Assembly: GCF_028209625.1 (NCBI RefSeq)
Contig: NZ_JAQLDU010000001.1
Location: forward strand, 186,001-250,000
Direction of reading: 5' to 3'
DNA from: Collinsella aerofaciens
Lineage (GTDB): Bacteria; Actinomycetota; Coriobacteriia; Coriobacteriales; Coriobacteriaceae
Length of the DNA: 64,000 nucleotides
Part shown: in pieces, positions 35,609-44,043 of the stretch
Layout of the letters: each line of letters begins with the position of its first letter
Position numbering within the stretch: the stretch's first letter is position 1
Notes under the pieces: generated by a model
Told to the model about the DNA's origin: nothing
Seen by the model: the letters and a program-made list of their open reading frames with translations, nothing else
Database searches by the model: none
Translations under genes and position numbers: made by a program

Positions 35609-35774
35609 CTCAACACCAGACCAGTCATTTTGGGGCAGGGCTTTTTTGGCCACATTTGCCAGCCGATCGCTAGAGCAGTCAAAAACCCGCTCCAAATTAG
35701 CTACCCCGGACTTCAATGGGTTCGCAAAAGCCAAAAGACAGTCCGTATTTAACCGCAACTTAGGTGGGCGCGGA

Positions 35775-35797
35775 GCGGGTTCGATTCCCGTCGCCCG
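35775..35797 (+). repeat. Remnant of a tRNA-Gly 3' end, inverted relative to the intact gene
   Basis: GCGGGTTCGATTCCCGTCGC and the next three bases (23 in all) are identical to the T-arm and 3' acceptor strand of the tRNA-Gly at 35859-35932, but on the opposite strand. No anticodon arm or 5' half is present. Such 3' tRNA copies are commonly left by integrase-mediated insertion or rearrangement. Confidence 0.7.
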
Positions 35798-35858
35798 GCG
35801 CGTAAACAAAAACAGCTCTGATCCCCAAAGGAAACCAAAGCCGTTAAAACAATTCTTA

Positions 35859-35932
35859 TGGAGCGGGCGACGGGAATCGAACCCGCGTCATCAGCTTGGA
35901 AGGCTGGGGTTCTACCATTGAACTACGCCCGC
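35859..35932 (-). tRNA. tRNA-Gly (anticodon UCC)
   Basis: 74 bases with encoded CCA. Acceptor GCGGGCG / CGCCCGC, D-arm AGTTCAATGGTAGAAC, anticodon stem-loop CAGCCTTCCAAGCTG reading UCC, T-arm GCGGGTTCGATTCCCGT. It follows tRNA-Pro by six bases. Confidence 0.96.
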
Positions 35933-35938
35933 AAGATA

Positions 35939-36015
35939 TGGTCGGGACGACAGGATTTGAACCTGCGACATCCTGCTCCCAAAGCAGGCGCGCTACCAAA
36001 CTGCGCCACGTCCCG
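35939..36015 (-). tRNA. tRNA-Pro (anticodon UGG)
   Basis: 77 bases with encoded CCA. Acceptor CGGGACG / CGTCCCG, D-arm GCGCAGTTTGGTAGCGC, anticodon stem-loop CCTGCTTTGGGAGCAGG reading UGG, T-arm GCAGGTTCAAATCCTGT. Co-transcribed with tRNA-Gly. Confidence 0.96.
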
Positions 36016-36106
36016 AAGGTGTTGAGCAGCTAAGGTCTAAACCTTGCGTGTCCCAAAGCGAAGGAAATTATAGGGGAGACTCCCCGCCTGTGCAAGCATT
36101 GATGTC

Positions 36107-37465
36107 TTAGCTCCTCGAATGTGCAACAAACTTGCTGTGGAGCAGACCGATCACAAAGGCAACTACGGCGACCGGCGCCCACGCGGCACCGATGTCTGCC
36201 AGGGGTAGCGCATCAAACGGCAGCCATGAGCCCGCAAAGAACGCATCGCGGACCGAGGTGATCACGCTCTGCACAGCAACGACGCCGCCGACCCAGACCC
36301 ACACCTGCGGATGAGCGTCGCAAAAGCCGTGCACCAGGCCCATAAGCACCAGCACAATGGCAACGGGGTACAAGGCGTTGAGCATGGGCACCGAGAACAT
36401 AAGGATCATGTCGAGACCCACGTTGGAAAGCACGCACGAAAACGCCGCGAACACAAAGGCGAGAACCGCAAAGGGACGGCGCATGGCCTCCTCGGACGCC
36501 TCCGCTCCCCCTTCGACCACATACGTCTCGCAGAAGTAACGCGAGCAGCAGCTGATGAGGCCGATGCACACGTTCATGCAGGCGAGGAAAAAGATCGCAA
36601 AGACCACGACCGTGCCGGCAAGACCAAAGTGCATGGAGGCCGAACGGGCGAGGATGGCAGCGCCGTTGGTGGCATCGGGCATCACGGTGCCGAGCTGCAT
36701 ACCGGCAAGGGCCAAGCCGCAATAGATGATGGCCATGAGCAAGCCGGCGATCACACCGGAGCGTGAAATTTCAAAAGCGACGCGCTTGTCGTCGGTCACG
36801 CCCAACTCGTGAATGGTCTCGGCGATGATGATGCCGAAGGCGAGCGACGCAAGCAGGTCCATGGTCTGGTAGCCGGTCAGAAAGCCCTGGACCGCAGCTC
36901 CGGCATCATAGGGAGCCTGCGGCGCGACAGCGGGACCCAACGGCGAGACCACGGCGGCACCCACGACCAGCACGATGAGCGCAATGAGCGCGGGGCCCGT
37001 AATGCGGCCGAGCACACGCGTGATGACGCCCGGGCGCAGCGTGAGCGCAAACGCGACGACAAAGAAGCAAATGGCAAACACCAGACGCGCCGTGCCGAGC
37101 GAGACGCCCTCGGGCAACAGCGGCACCAGCATCTCGAAGGCCGTGGAACTCGTACGCGGAATGGCCAGGCACGGGCCGATGGCCAGATACACTGCCGCAA
37201 CAAAGAACTCGCCAAACTTGGGGTGCACGCGGCTGGCAAGCTCACGCGCCGTGCCGGCAAGCGCCACGGCGATAAAGCCCATGACGGGCAGGCCGATGGC
37301 GGCAATCAAAAAGCCAACCATGGCAAGCGGTGTGGCCGTGCCGGCCTGGAGCGCCAGCAACGGTGGAATGATGAGGTTGCCGGCGCCAAAGAGCATCGAA
37401 AACAGGGCGATGCCGACGGTGACGACATGGTCGGAGCGCAGACCGCGCGGTGCAGATGAGGGCAT
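36107..37465 (-). CDS. brnQ: Branched-chain amino acid:cation symporter BrnQ
   Basis: An inner-membrane carrier for Leu, Ile and Val driven by a cation gradient (LIVCS family). 452 residues with about 12 hydrophobic segments. IALFSMLFGAGNLIIPP near the N-terminus, RTSSTAFE and GYQTMDLLASLAFGIII are family signatures. ATG 37465 follows GAAAGGTG; a GTG two codons upstream is less likely. It stands alone between terminator and tRNAs. Confidence 0.93.
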   Translation of the reverse strand: MPSSAPRGLRSDHVVTVGIALFSMLFGAGNLIIPPLLALQAGTATPLAMVGFLIAAIGLPVMGFIAVALAGTARELASRVHPKFGEFFVAAVYLAIGPCLAIPRTSSTAFEMLVPLLPEGVSLGTARLVFAICFFVVAFALTLRPGVITRVLGRITGPALIALIVLVVGAAVVSPLGPAVAPQAPYDAGAAVQGFLTGYQTMDLLASLAFGIIIAETIHELGVTDDKRVAFEISRSGVIAGLLMAIIYCGLALAGMQLGTVMPDATNGAAILARSASMHFGLAGTVVVFAIFFLACMNVCIGLISCCSRYFCETYVVEGGAEASEEAMRRPFAVLAFVFAAFSCVLSNVGLDMILMFSVPMLNALYPVAIVLVLMGLVHGFCDAHPQVWVWVGGVVAVQSVITSVRDAFFAGSWLPFDALPLADIGAAWAPVAVVAFVIGLLHSKFVAHSRS

Positions 37466-37488
37466 AGGCACACCTTTCGGGTCGAAAC

Positions 37489-37518
37489 AAAAACGGGACG
37501 GGCAAAATACCCGTCCCG
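37489..37518 (-). terminator. Terminator ending the selenium/double-cubane operon
   Basis: CGGGACGGG (37494-37502) pairs perfectly with CCCGTCCCG (37510-37518), loop of seven, followed by five T on the minus strand. It lies 24 bases past the stop of the cysteine-desulfurase-like gene. Confidence 0.88.
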
Positions 37519-37541
37519 CAAGTATAAACGGTCCAGCAGCT

Positions 37542-38681
37542 TTAGCAGACTAAATTGCGCAGAGCATCGATAGCCGTGTCGACTTCTTCGGTCGTGTTGA
37601 AATACCCAAACGAGAAGCGGACGACACCCTGGCGCTCGGTACCTAACGCGCGGTGCATGAGCGGAGCGCAATGGGCACCGGGGCGCGTCGCAATCCCCCA
37701 CCCTTGCATGAGCGCGTCCGAGATCTCGGCAGAGTCGATATCGCCCACGTTGAGCGACACGATCGCCGAGCGCGCAGGTTGGTCAAACGCACCGTAAAGT
37801 ACAATGCTGGGGATTTCGCGAGCGCCGGAGAGGAAACGTTCGGCGAGTGCGCGTTCGTGAGCTGCAATCGTCTCCACCCCGCCTTGTGCCTCGATAAAAT
37901 CAAGGCCTGCGGAAAGGCCCGCTATGCCGTGACCGTTGAGCGTGCCCGCCTCGAGCCGCGTGGGCCACTCCATGGGCTGTAACGCATCGAAGCTGTGCAC
38001 GCCCGTGCCGCCCATGGCCCAGGGCGCCACGTCGACGCCCTCCGCCACGGCCAGGCCGCCGGTGCCCTGCGGGCCCATGAGCCCCTTGTGGCCGGTAAAG
38101 CACACCACGTCGAGCCCCATGGCCTGCATATCGATATGCGCCGTACCGGCAGACTGCGAGGCATCGACGATCACAAGCGCACCCGCGGCATGTGCCAAGG
38201 CCGCCACGCGCGCAATGTCGACCGCGTTGCCGGTCACATTAGAGGCATGCGTCACCACCACGGTACGCGTACCGGGCGTGACCAGCCGCTCGAGCTCGTC
38301 ATAGTCGAGCACGCCGTTCGCGTCACAGCCCGCATGCTCAACGGTCACACCCCGCTCCACTGCCAGGCGGTTGAGCGGACGCAGCACGGAGTTGTGCTCG
38401 AGCACCGTCGTGACCACGCGGTCGCCGGGGCGCACCACGCCACAGATGGCGGTGTTGAGCGCCGCCGTAGAGTTGGGCGTAAAGCACACATGGTCCGCCC
38501 TCGGGCAACCTAAAAGGCGCGCGAGCTTGGCACGGCAACCGTGAATCGTACGAGCGGCATCGAGGGCACCCGACGTGGCGCCGCGCCCGGCATTGCCGAG
38601 CGAGCACATCGCCTGCGTCACGGCATCGATGACCGTCTGCGGCTTGTGCATGGTCGTCGCCGCGTTATCCAGGTAGATCAT
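37542..38681 (-). CDS. Cysteine desulfurase-like PLP enzyme, putative selenium donor
   Basis: 379 residues, class V aminotransferase fold. IYLDNAATT opens the protein, the PLP Lys is K199 in FTGHKGLMG, and PGAHCAPLMHRALG carries a Cys at the SufS/CsdB active-site position. Such enzymes release sulfur or selenium from (seleno)cysteine. Its place in one operon with DUF3343, yedF and selD argues for selenium delivery to SelD rather than Fe-S assembly; this is inference. ATG 38681 overlaps the DUF3343 stop (ATGA) and follows GGGAGG. Confidence 0.85.
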   Translation of the reverse strand: MIYLDNAATTMHKPQTVIDAVTQAMCSLGNAGRGATSGALDAARTIHGCRAKLARLLGCPRADHVCFTPNSTAALNTAICGVVRPGDRVVTTVLEHNSVLRPLNRLAVERGVTVEHAGCDANGVLDYDELERLVTPGTRTVVVTHASNVTGNAVDIARVAALAHAAGALVIVDASQSAGTAHIDMQAMGLDVVCFTGHKGLMGPQGTGGLAVAEGVDVAPWAMGGTGVHSFDALQPMEWPTRLEAGTLNGHGIAGLSAGLDFIEAQGGVETIAAHERALAERFLSGAREIPSIVLYGAFDQPARSAIVSLNVGDIDSAEISDALMQGWGIATRPGAHCAPLMHRALGTERQGVVRFSFGYFNTTEEVDTAIDALRNLVC

Positions 38682-38929
38682 CGCACGACCTCCCACATAT
38701 CAATCACGGTATAGCCCTCGGTGGGAACGCCCGCCGCGGCGAGTTCGCCGCGCAGCAGCTCCTCATCGGCAGGCAACGCTTTCCACGCCAGACCACAGCC
38801 GGCAGCGACCTCCCCGGGCACGGGAATCGTTCGCCCGGGAAGGCCGCGCTCGATGCACAGGGACTCGCAGCCCATGGCGGCCGCCGTGGTGGGAAACGTG
38901 ATGACAAGCGCCGGGCGCTTCTCCCTCAT
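38678..38929 (-). CDS. DUF3343 protein, short form (putative Se/S carrier-like)
   Basis: 83 residues, a bare DUF3343 domain: ALVITFPTTAAAMGCESLCIERGLPGRTIPVP and AGCGLAWKAL. Cysteines of the first motif are kept (CESLC); the second motif has one Cys instead of the two in the paralogue at 11658. ATG 38929 follows GGAG at five bases. It lies between yedF and the cysteine-desulfurase-like gene, with a four-base overlap to the latter. A carrier passing Se or S between them is a reasonable guess. Confidence 0.8.
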   Translation of the reverse strand: MREKRPALVITFPTTAAAMGCESLCIERGLPGRTIPVPGEVAAGCGLAWKALPADEELLRGELAAAGVPTEGYTVIDMWEVVR

Positions 38930-38948
38930 GGCAACTCCAACCAATACG

Positions 38949-39575
38949 CTACGGGCGCACGACGCGCACGGCCTGCTCCATCTTCTCCACGATCACGTAC
39001 ATGTTGGTGACCTCGCCCACCGCAAGCTGGTCTTTAATGCCATAGTGGTCGAGGCAGGTACCACAGGTGAGAATCTCGACACCCTGCTCGGCCAGGCCCT
39101 TCAGGTCGTCGAGCACCGGCGAGCCCTCGACGGTGAGCTTGGCGCCGCCGTTGTAGAACAGCATGGTCGCGGGCAGCTCCTCCTGCTGCGTCACGGCAAA
39201 GATGAAGGCCTTCATGAGCTTGTGGCCCAGCTCGTCGTCGCCACGGCCCATGCAGTCGGTGTAGACGGAAATGACGAGCCTGCCCTTGCCGGCGCTGGCA
39301 TCACAGAAGGCAGCGCCATCCTGCTCGGGATCGGCCATGGCAACGGCGCCAGAGGTCGCCACGGTCACGTGCCACTCGGCGTCAGAAACCTTCTCGACCG
39401 AGGCCGTGCAGCCTTTCTCCTGCGCCATCTTGGAGATGTTCTTGACGGCGGTCTCGTTGTCGACCGAGGTCACGACGGCGCCCTCGCCATCGAGCTGCTT
39501 CAGAGCTTTGAGCGTCTTGACGACGGGCAGCGGGCAGGCATCGCCCATGGCATTGACTTCAATCTTGGTAGACAT
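38949..39575 (-). CDS. yedF: YedF, sulfurtransferase-like selenium metabolism protein
   Basis: 208 residues in two parts. The N-terminal TusA/SirA-like domain has the motif ACPLPVVK with Cys14, a possible persulfide or perselenide carrier. The C-terminal DsrE-like domain contains FYNGGAKLTVEGS and TCGTCLDHYG. This two-domain form commonly neighbours selD in bacterial genomes. ATG 39575 follows AAAGGAA; a longer frame upstream runs through selD and is not real. Confidence 0.9.
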   Translation of the reverse strand: MSTKIEVNAMGDACPLPVVKTLKALKQLDGEGAVVTSVDNETAVKNISKMAQEKGCTASVEKVSDAEWHVTVATSGAVAMADPEQDGAAFCDASAGKGRLVISVYTDCMGRGDDELGHKLMKAFIFAVTQQEELPATMLFYNGGAKLTVEGSPVLDDLKGLAEQGVEILTCGTCLDHYGIKDQLAVGEVTNMYVIVEKMEQAVRVVRP

Positions 39576-39636
39576 AGCAAATTCCTTTCGAAAGAGCCGT
39601 TCTAGAGAACGGCAAACAGTTACATAAACGTGCGGG

Positions 39637-40686
39637 CTAGCGAACAACGCGGACGGCAGGACCGCCCGGCTCCGCCTCGCACACGCGCCCGACAACGGCC
39701 GCGATGCGCCCCTCGGCATGCAGGCGACGCGCAAGCCCATCCACATCGGCAGCAGGCGCCGCGATGAGCAAACCGCCCGAGGTCTGCGGATCGTACAGCG
39801 CATCCAACATGCCCGGCTCCAGGTCCTCGTCGGCAGCCACGCGCGGGCCAAAGAAGTCCTGGTTGCGGTAGGCACCGGCAGGAATAATGCCCAGACGCGC
39901 CATATCGAGCACCTGGTCAAAGAGCGGCACCGCCCCCGACGTAAGTTCAATCTGCACGCCCGAGCCCTCGGCCATCTCGCACGCATGCCCGATCAGGCCA
40001 AAGCCCGTGATGTCGGTGCAGCCGTGAAGCTCGAGTCCCTCGGCCAGGCGAATCGGGGCCTCGTTGAGGGTACGCATCGAGTCAAACATGGCTGCGGCCT
40101 CGTCCTGCTCGATGAGCTCGCCCTTAATGGCCGTGGTGATGATGCCCGAGCCGATCGCCTTGGTCAGCAGCAGAACATCGCCCACGCGTGCGCCGCTGTT
40201 GGCGAGCATGTGGTCGAGTGGCACAAAACCGCTCACGGACAGACCGTACTTGGGCTCGTCGTCGTTGATGGTGTGGCCGCCCGCAATGGAGCAACCCGCC
40301 TCGACGCACTTATCGGCGCCGCCCGCCAGAATCTGACCGGCAACTTCAACGCCCAGGCAACTGGGTATGCAAAGCAGGTTCATGGCATGGCTCGGCCGCC
40401 CGCCCATGGCGTAGATGTCCGACAGCGAGTTGGCCGCAGCGATCTGGCCAAACAGGAACGGGTCATCGACCATCGGTGGGAAGAAGTCGATGGACTGCAC
40501 GAGCCCCAGGTTCTCCCCTACGCGGAAGACGCTCGCATCGTCGGAGGTATCGAACCCCACGAGCAAGTTGTCGTTATGCACATTGGGTAAGTCGCCCAGG
40601 ACCTGGGCGAGGGCTCCGGGAGCCAACTTAGCGGCTCAACCGCTCGCGGCCGTCATGGACGTGAGCCTCATGGTGTCCTTAGCCAT
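39637..40686 (-). CDS. selD: Selenide, water dikinase SelD, itself a selenoprotein (UGA read as Sec17)
   Basis: Makes selenophosphate from selenide and ATP. ATG 40686 has GGAAGGGGG upstream and overlaps the end of the glycosyltransferase gene by eight bases. Codon 17 is TGA (40636-40638) in AASG-Sec-AAKLAPG, exactly where E. coli SelD has catalytic Cys17, with Lys20 also kept. Read through, the protein has 349 residues, normal for SelD. ATP/Mg-binding features: DDASVF, QSIDFFPPMVDDPF, GGHTINDDEPKYGLSV, DITGFGLIGH. Without recoding an annotation would lose the catalytic N-terminus and begin at MAPGALAQ or later. A short stem (40612-40624) follows the UGA. Confidence 0.94.
40612..40638 (-). promoter_or_regulatory. 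Sec UGA and possible SECIS stem in selD
   Basis: UGA at 40636-40638, then 11 bases later GGCTC (40624-40620) pairs with GAGCC (40616-40612) around CCG. The stem is short and the loop lacks the GGUCU of fdhF, so the SECIS assignment is less certain than the Sec codon itself. Confidence 0.5.
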
Positions 40687-41896
40687 ACGAACCCCCTTCC
40701 AACAAATCAACGACTTTAAGTATACGCGCCAGGCACGCTTCCCAAGAGACCGCCGACGGCTCGAACGTCGAAAGCGGCGCCGCAAGCGCCTGCGCGATAG
40801 CATCTGCCAGTGCGCGCTCAAACAACGGAAGGTCGGCCGCCACGGGCGTGTCGACATCCGTCATACGCGGCGACGCCACCCACGTCACGGGAGCACCGGG
40901 AAGCATCGCCTCCATCCAGGGACGAACGCCGGGCAAATCGGTCGCCACAACTTTGCAGCCGCACGCGAGGGCCTCGATCGTCACGAGCGGCAGACCCTCG
41001 TAAAACGAAGGCAGCACAAAGACGTCGGAACTGCGGTAGGCACGCACGAGCCCATCGCTATCCAGGCGCCCCGCCAGCGTCACCGGCACATCCGAGGCCG
41101 CGGTCAAGCGCTCGATACGCGCGTACTCGGCATCGTCCCCGCGGCCGCCCACAAGTACCAAGCCAGATGGGCGGACGCCATCGTCAATCGGCAATGACAC
41201 AGCTCGAACCAGCGACTCGACGCCCTTTTTAAAGCAAATCTTGCCCACGTACACAAGCGATCCCGGCTGCCTCGCCACGCTTGCATCGCGGCAGAAGACG
41301 CGATGGTCGTAGCCCGTCCCAATCACGTGGATACGATCGGCATCGACGCCGCACACCAGGCCAATCTGCTCAGCCTGCTCAGCATGGAGTGCAAAGACGG
41401 CATCGAGCCGACGAACCGCACTTACGATGCGATCGCGTTCGAGCGTATGCGAACGCAGCTGGCGCAGGTCGGTCGAATGACACACGGCAACAGCCGGCAC
41501 GCCTCGGACGCACTCGCGCGCCAATGCGGTCACCAGATACAGGTGATGGCAGAGCACCAGATCGGGCCGAAACTCAGCCACCGCTCGATCGATTGCAGCA
41601 GCAAATGCCCGCTCAAATGCCTTGAGCATCGAAGGCGTCAGATCACGATAGCGTGTGGAGGGATAGGGCATGACATCGGACATGCCACAGATGGGAAACG
41701 GCAGCTCGGGCGACTCGAACGGTACGGCAAACACGGCAGCACGCCGGTCCAGCTCGCCTTGGGTATCACCCGGTGCCGCGCCGCAAAGCACGGCGGCGCG
41801 ATGCCCCGTCTCGATCTGCTCGCGTACGAGCGCGGCAAGGTAGGTGCCGCTGCCAGTGCTATCTGGTTTTTGTGCCGAGATATTGAGGATGCGCAT
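40679..41896 (-). CDS. GT4-family glycosyltransferase overlapping selD
   Basis: 405 residues, GT-B fold. The N-terminal half opens with MRILNISAQKPDSTGSGTYL; the C-terminal half has VYVGKICFKKGVESLV, a LVGGRGDD stretch, and the donor-site E-x7-E in PSFYEGLPLVTIEALACG. No membrane segment, so cytoplasmic. ATG 41896 is used; the ribosome site is weak (GGGGTG). The stop overlaps the selD start by eight bases, implying coupled translation, and the ATPase activator gene lies just upstream. Function unknown. SenB, a glycosyltransferase that uses selenophosphate to make selenosugar, works with a SelD-like partner, so a selenium link is worth testing. Confidence 0.78.
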   Translation of the reverse strand: MRILNISAQKPDSTGSGTYLAALVREQIETGHRAAVLCGAAPGDTQGELDRRAAVFAVPFESPELPFPICGMSDVMPYPSTRYRDLTPSMLKAFERAFAAAIDRAVAEFRPDLVLCHHLYLVTALARECVRGVPAVAVCHSTDLRQLRSHTLERDRIVSAVRRLDAVFALHAEQAEQIGLVCGVDADRIHVIGTGYDHRVFCRDASVARQPGSLVYVGKICFKKGVESLVRAVSLPIDDGVRPSGLVLVGGRGDDAEYARIERLTAASDVPVTLAGRLDSDGLVRAYRSSDVFVLPSFYEGLPLVTIEALACGCKVVATDLPGVRPWMEAMLPGAPVTWVASPRMTDVDTPVAADLPLFERALADAIAQALAAPLSTFEPSAVSWEACLARILKVVDLLEGGSYG

Positions 41897-41910
41897 GTCG
41901 CGGTACACCC

Positions 41911-42675
41911 CTAGGCCAAGGCGGCGGCGCGGACAGCCGCGCCGATCGCTCCGGCAAAGCGAGCCTGGGGCGAGGTGGTCACCGGCGACCCCAGTAGCTC
42001 GCCCAACCGCTCCACCACGAAGGCGTTCTCGCACAGGCCACCGGTCAGGTAGTACGGGGCGCCCGCGGCCTGTCCGGCCATGGTCGCCACGCGCGAGACC
42101 ACGCTGTCGATCACGCCACGCGCAATGTTCTCGCGCGGCTCACCGCGACCGATCAGGCTGATAACCTCGCTTTCGGCAAACACGGTGCACATGCTGGAAA
42201 TCTTGGTAGGCTCGCCGGTGCGGGCGAGGTCTGCCATCTGCTGCTGGGTAATGCCCAAGCGGTCGGCCATGATCTCCAAAAAGCGCCCCGTGCCGGCGGC
42301 GCACTTGTCGTTCATGGCGAACTTTGCCACGCGGCCGCCCTCGAGTTGGATGACCTTGGTATCTTGGCCGCCCACGTCGATCACCGTGCCCTGCTCGCCA
42401 AACAAGCGGACCGCACCGGCACCATGGCAGGTGATCTCGGTCACTACCTTGTTGGCATAGGGCACCGCGACACGGCCGTAGCCAGTCGCGACCACGCGAA
42501 CATCGTCGCCCGTCACGTCATAGCCGGCTGCGGCGAGTTCACCGCGTAGGCGCTCGGCCGCATCGACCGACGAATACCCCGTCGGCATGACGCAGGTCCA
42601 CGCAATGGCGTTGTCCGTCTCCACCACCGCAGCCTTCGCGGCCGTCGAGCCTATGTCGATACCAATGCCAACCAC
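41911..42675 (-). CDS. ATPase activator of double-cubane/2-hydroxyacyl-CoA dehydratase family
   Basis: 254 residues, ASKHA ATPase fold, homologous to HgdC and YjiL. It binds one [4Fe-4S] cluster at the dimer interface; the two ligands are C125 (NDKCAAGTGRF) and C163 (SSMCTVFAESE). ATP motifs: GIDIGSTAAKA and VIDVGGQDTKVI. Such activators inject low-potential electrons, driven by ATP, into a partner enzyme. Partners are the two genes upstream. Only one activator serves both. Confidence 0.9.
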   Translation of the reverse strand: MVGIGIDIGSTAAKAAVVETDNAIAWTCVMPTGYSSVDAAERLRGELAAAGYDVTGDDVRVVATGYGRVAVPYANKVVTEITCHGAGAVRLFGEQGTVIDVGGQDTKVIQLEGGRVAKFAMNDKCAAGTGRFLEIMADRLGITQQQMADLARTGEPTKISSMCTVFAESEVISLIGRGEPRENIARGVIDSVVSRVATMAGQAAGAPYYLTGGLCENAFVVERLGELLGSPVTTSPQARFAGAIGAAVRAAALA

Positions 42676-42725
42676 GGCATCCTCCTTCTATGCGGCAAAG
42701 CAGCTATCCCTTTGCCGCATTTGTC

Positions 42726-43889
42726 CTACAGGGTCTCGATAAAGGCAGCGATGCGCGTCTCGATCTGGCCCATGTCGCCGTTGCTGTAGTCGGTCTCAAT
42801 CTTCATGTACGGAATGCCCGCACCCTCGACAGCTTCCTGCATGTGTGCGCTCTCCACGTTAAAGGTATGGCACGCCTGGAGCACGCTCTCCACTACGCCA
42901 TCGACGTGATACTTCTCGCACATGGCCAGCGTGTTTTCCATACGACCGTCGTTGGGCGTCATGACCGAGCAGTTGATATCCAGGTAGCGGTCGGCGATGG
43001 CGCGCAGGATATCGGGAGCCTCCGGGTCGATCATCATGGCCGCCGTGCGCTCGCCCGAGCAGTCGTCCATGCACACGACCACACCGCCGTTGGACTCGAT
43101 AGTACGGCCGATCTTGTTGATCACGCCGCCCACCGGGCAGCCAGTGATCAGAATGCGCTTGGCATCCGCCGCAACCGGGCGCTCGCCCGCGTCGTAGGTC
43201 TCGCGCAGCTTGGCAACCTTTTGCTCCAGCTGCTGCGTATAGGCCTCGATATCAAAGCTGAACGTACCGGCGAACATGGTGCTCATCAGGTCAACGCCGC
43301 TCATGGCAGCCGGCTGGTTGGCCTGCAGCGCAAACACCTCGAGCTGGGCCGCACGCAGACGGTTGCGACGACGGACGGCAGCGCGCAGGTCATCGTCGGT
43401 AATCGTGATGCCGTAGAAGCCCTCGAGCTCCTCCTTGAGCAGGCGGCACTCCTCGTACCAGCCTTTACGCTCGTAGGCGCGATCGCGACCCTGCGGAAGA
43501 TGCAGAATGTGCGTGCGCTTGAGCTCGTTGAGCAGTTCGTACATCTTCTTCTTGCCGTCGCAGGTGGTCTCGCCGATGATCATGTCGCTAAAGTACGTAA
43601 ACGGGCACTTTTGCGAGTAGGCAAAGCCGTACGTCGATTTGATGAGCGGACACAGATTTGCCGGCAGCACCTTCTCGGCCTCGGGAATCACCTCGTCGGA
43701 TGTGCCGCACAAGGCCACACTTGCAGCGCCCGCGGCATCGATAATCTCGAGCGGCGTATAGCTGCACAAATAGCCGACCAGGCGATTGCCGGCCTGTTTG
43801 TAATCCTTGACGCGAATAAACGCCGCCTTGCGCTGCTCGTTGAACTCCTCAAACGTGGACGGCAACGGCTGCTCAATATTTTCCGACAT
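42726..43889 (-). CDS. Double-cubane cluster protein (2-hydroxyacyl-CoA dehydratase D-like), copy 1
   Basis: 387 residues. The family includes HgdB and the double-cubane cluster proteins (YjiM type), which carry an [8Fe-9S] cluster and carry out ATP-dependent reductions of small substrates. Cys positions: [90 protein letters not shown] and the single-chain form fit double-cubane proteins better than two-subunit dehydratases. ATG 43889 follows AAGGAG. Physiological substrate unknown. Confidence 0.82.
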   Translation of the reverse strand: MSENIEQPLPSTFEEFNEQRKAAFIRVKDYKQAGNRLVGYLCSYTPLEIIDAAGAASVALCGTSDEVIPEAEKVLPANLCPLIKSTYGFAYSQKCPFTYFSDMIIGETTCDGKKKMYELLNELKRTHILHLPQGRDRAYERKGWYEECRLLKEELEGFYGITITDDDLRAAVRRRNRLRAAQLEVFALQANQPAAMSGVDLMSTMFAGTFSFDIEAYTQQLEQKVAKLRETYDAGERPVAADAKRILITGCPVGGVINKIGRTIESNGGVVVCMDDCSGERTAAMMIDPEAPDILRAIADRYLDINCSVMTPNDGRMENTLAMCEKYHVDGVVESVLQACHTFNVESAHMQEAVEGAGIPYMKIETDYSNGDMGQIETRIAAFIETL

Positions 43890-43926
43890 ATAACTCCTTA
43901 ACAAACCTTTTAACCAACCAAGGAAA

Positions 43927-44028
43927 CGGCTTTCCCAGGTGCCCGAGGTTGCCGTGAAAGAGGAGCGTCGCGTACTTTGATTCGCAGGCGACGGTTTGAA
44001 CGGCAAGATCGGGTGCCTGGGAAAGCCG
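43927..44028. repeat. Long inverted repeat between the two double-cubane genes
   Basis: Arms 43927-43955 and 44000-44028 are inverted copies of 29 bases with four mismatches (left arm begins CGGCTTTCCCAGGTGCCCGA). The 44-base loop begins GAAAGAGGAGCG and contains GGCGACGG. The same loop sequence occurs in the inverted repeat at 59449-59546, though the arms differ. In the operon mRNA this forms a large stem-loop between the two coding regions. Confidence 0.8.
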
Positions 44029-44043
44029 CCGGGACGGATAGCC

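Larger units (their letters stand above)
35313..35858. other. Gene-free stretch with inverted repeats next to tRNA-Gly
   Basis: 546 bases without a credible gene. Contents: a weak stem AAGTTGC / GCAACTT around 35332-35395, the long inverted repeat at 35451-35608, CCGCAACTTAGG near 35754, and a 23-base copy of the tRNA-Gly 3' half at 35775-35797. The composition and repeated pieces suggest remnants of past insertions at the tRNA locus. Confidence 0.6.

Noticed and set aside
35477..35809. 110-codon minus-strand frame beginning MFTRRATGIEPAPRPP
   Set aside because: Its start is the translated tRNA-Gly remnant and the rest crosses the inverted repeat; no ribosome site or family.
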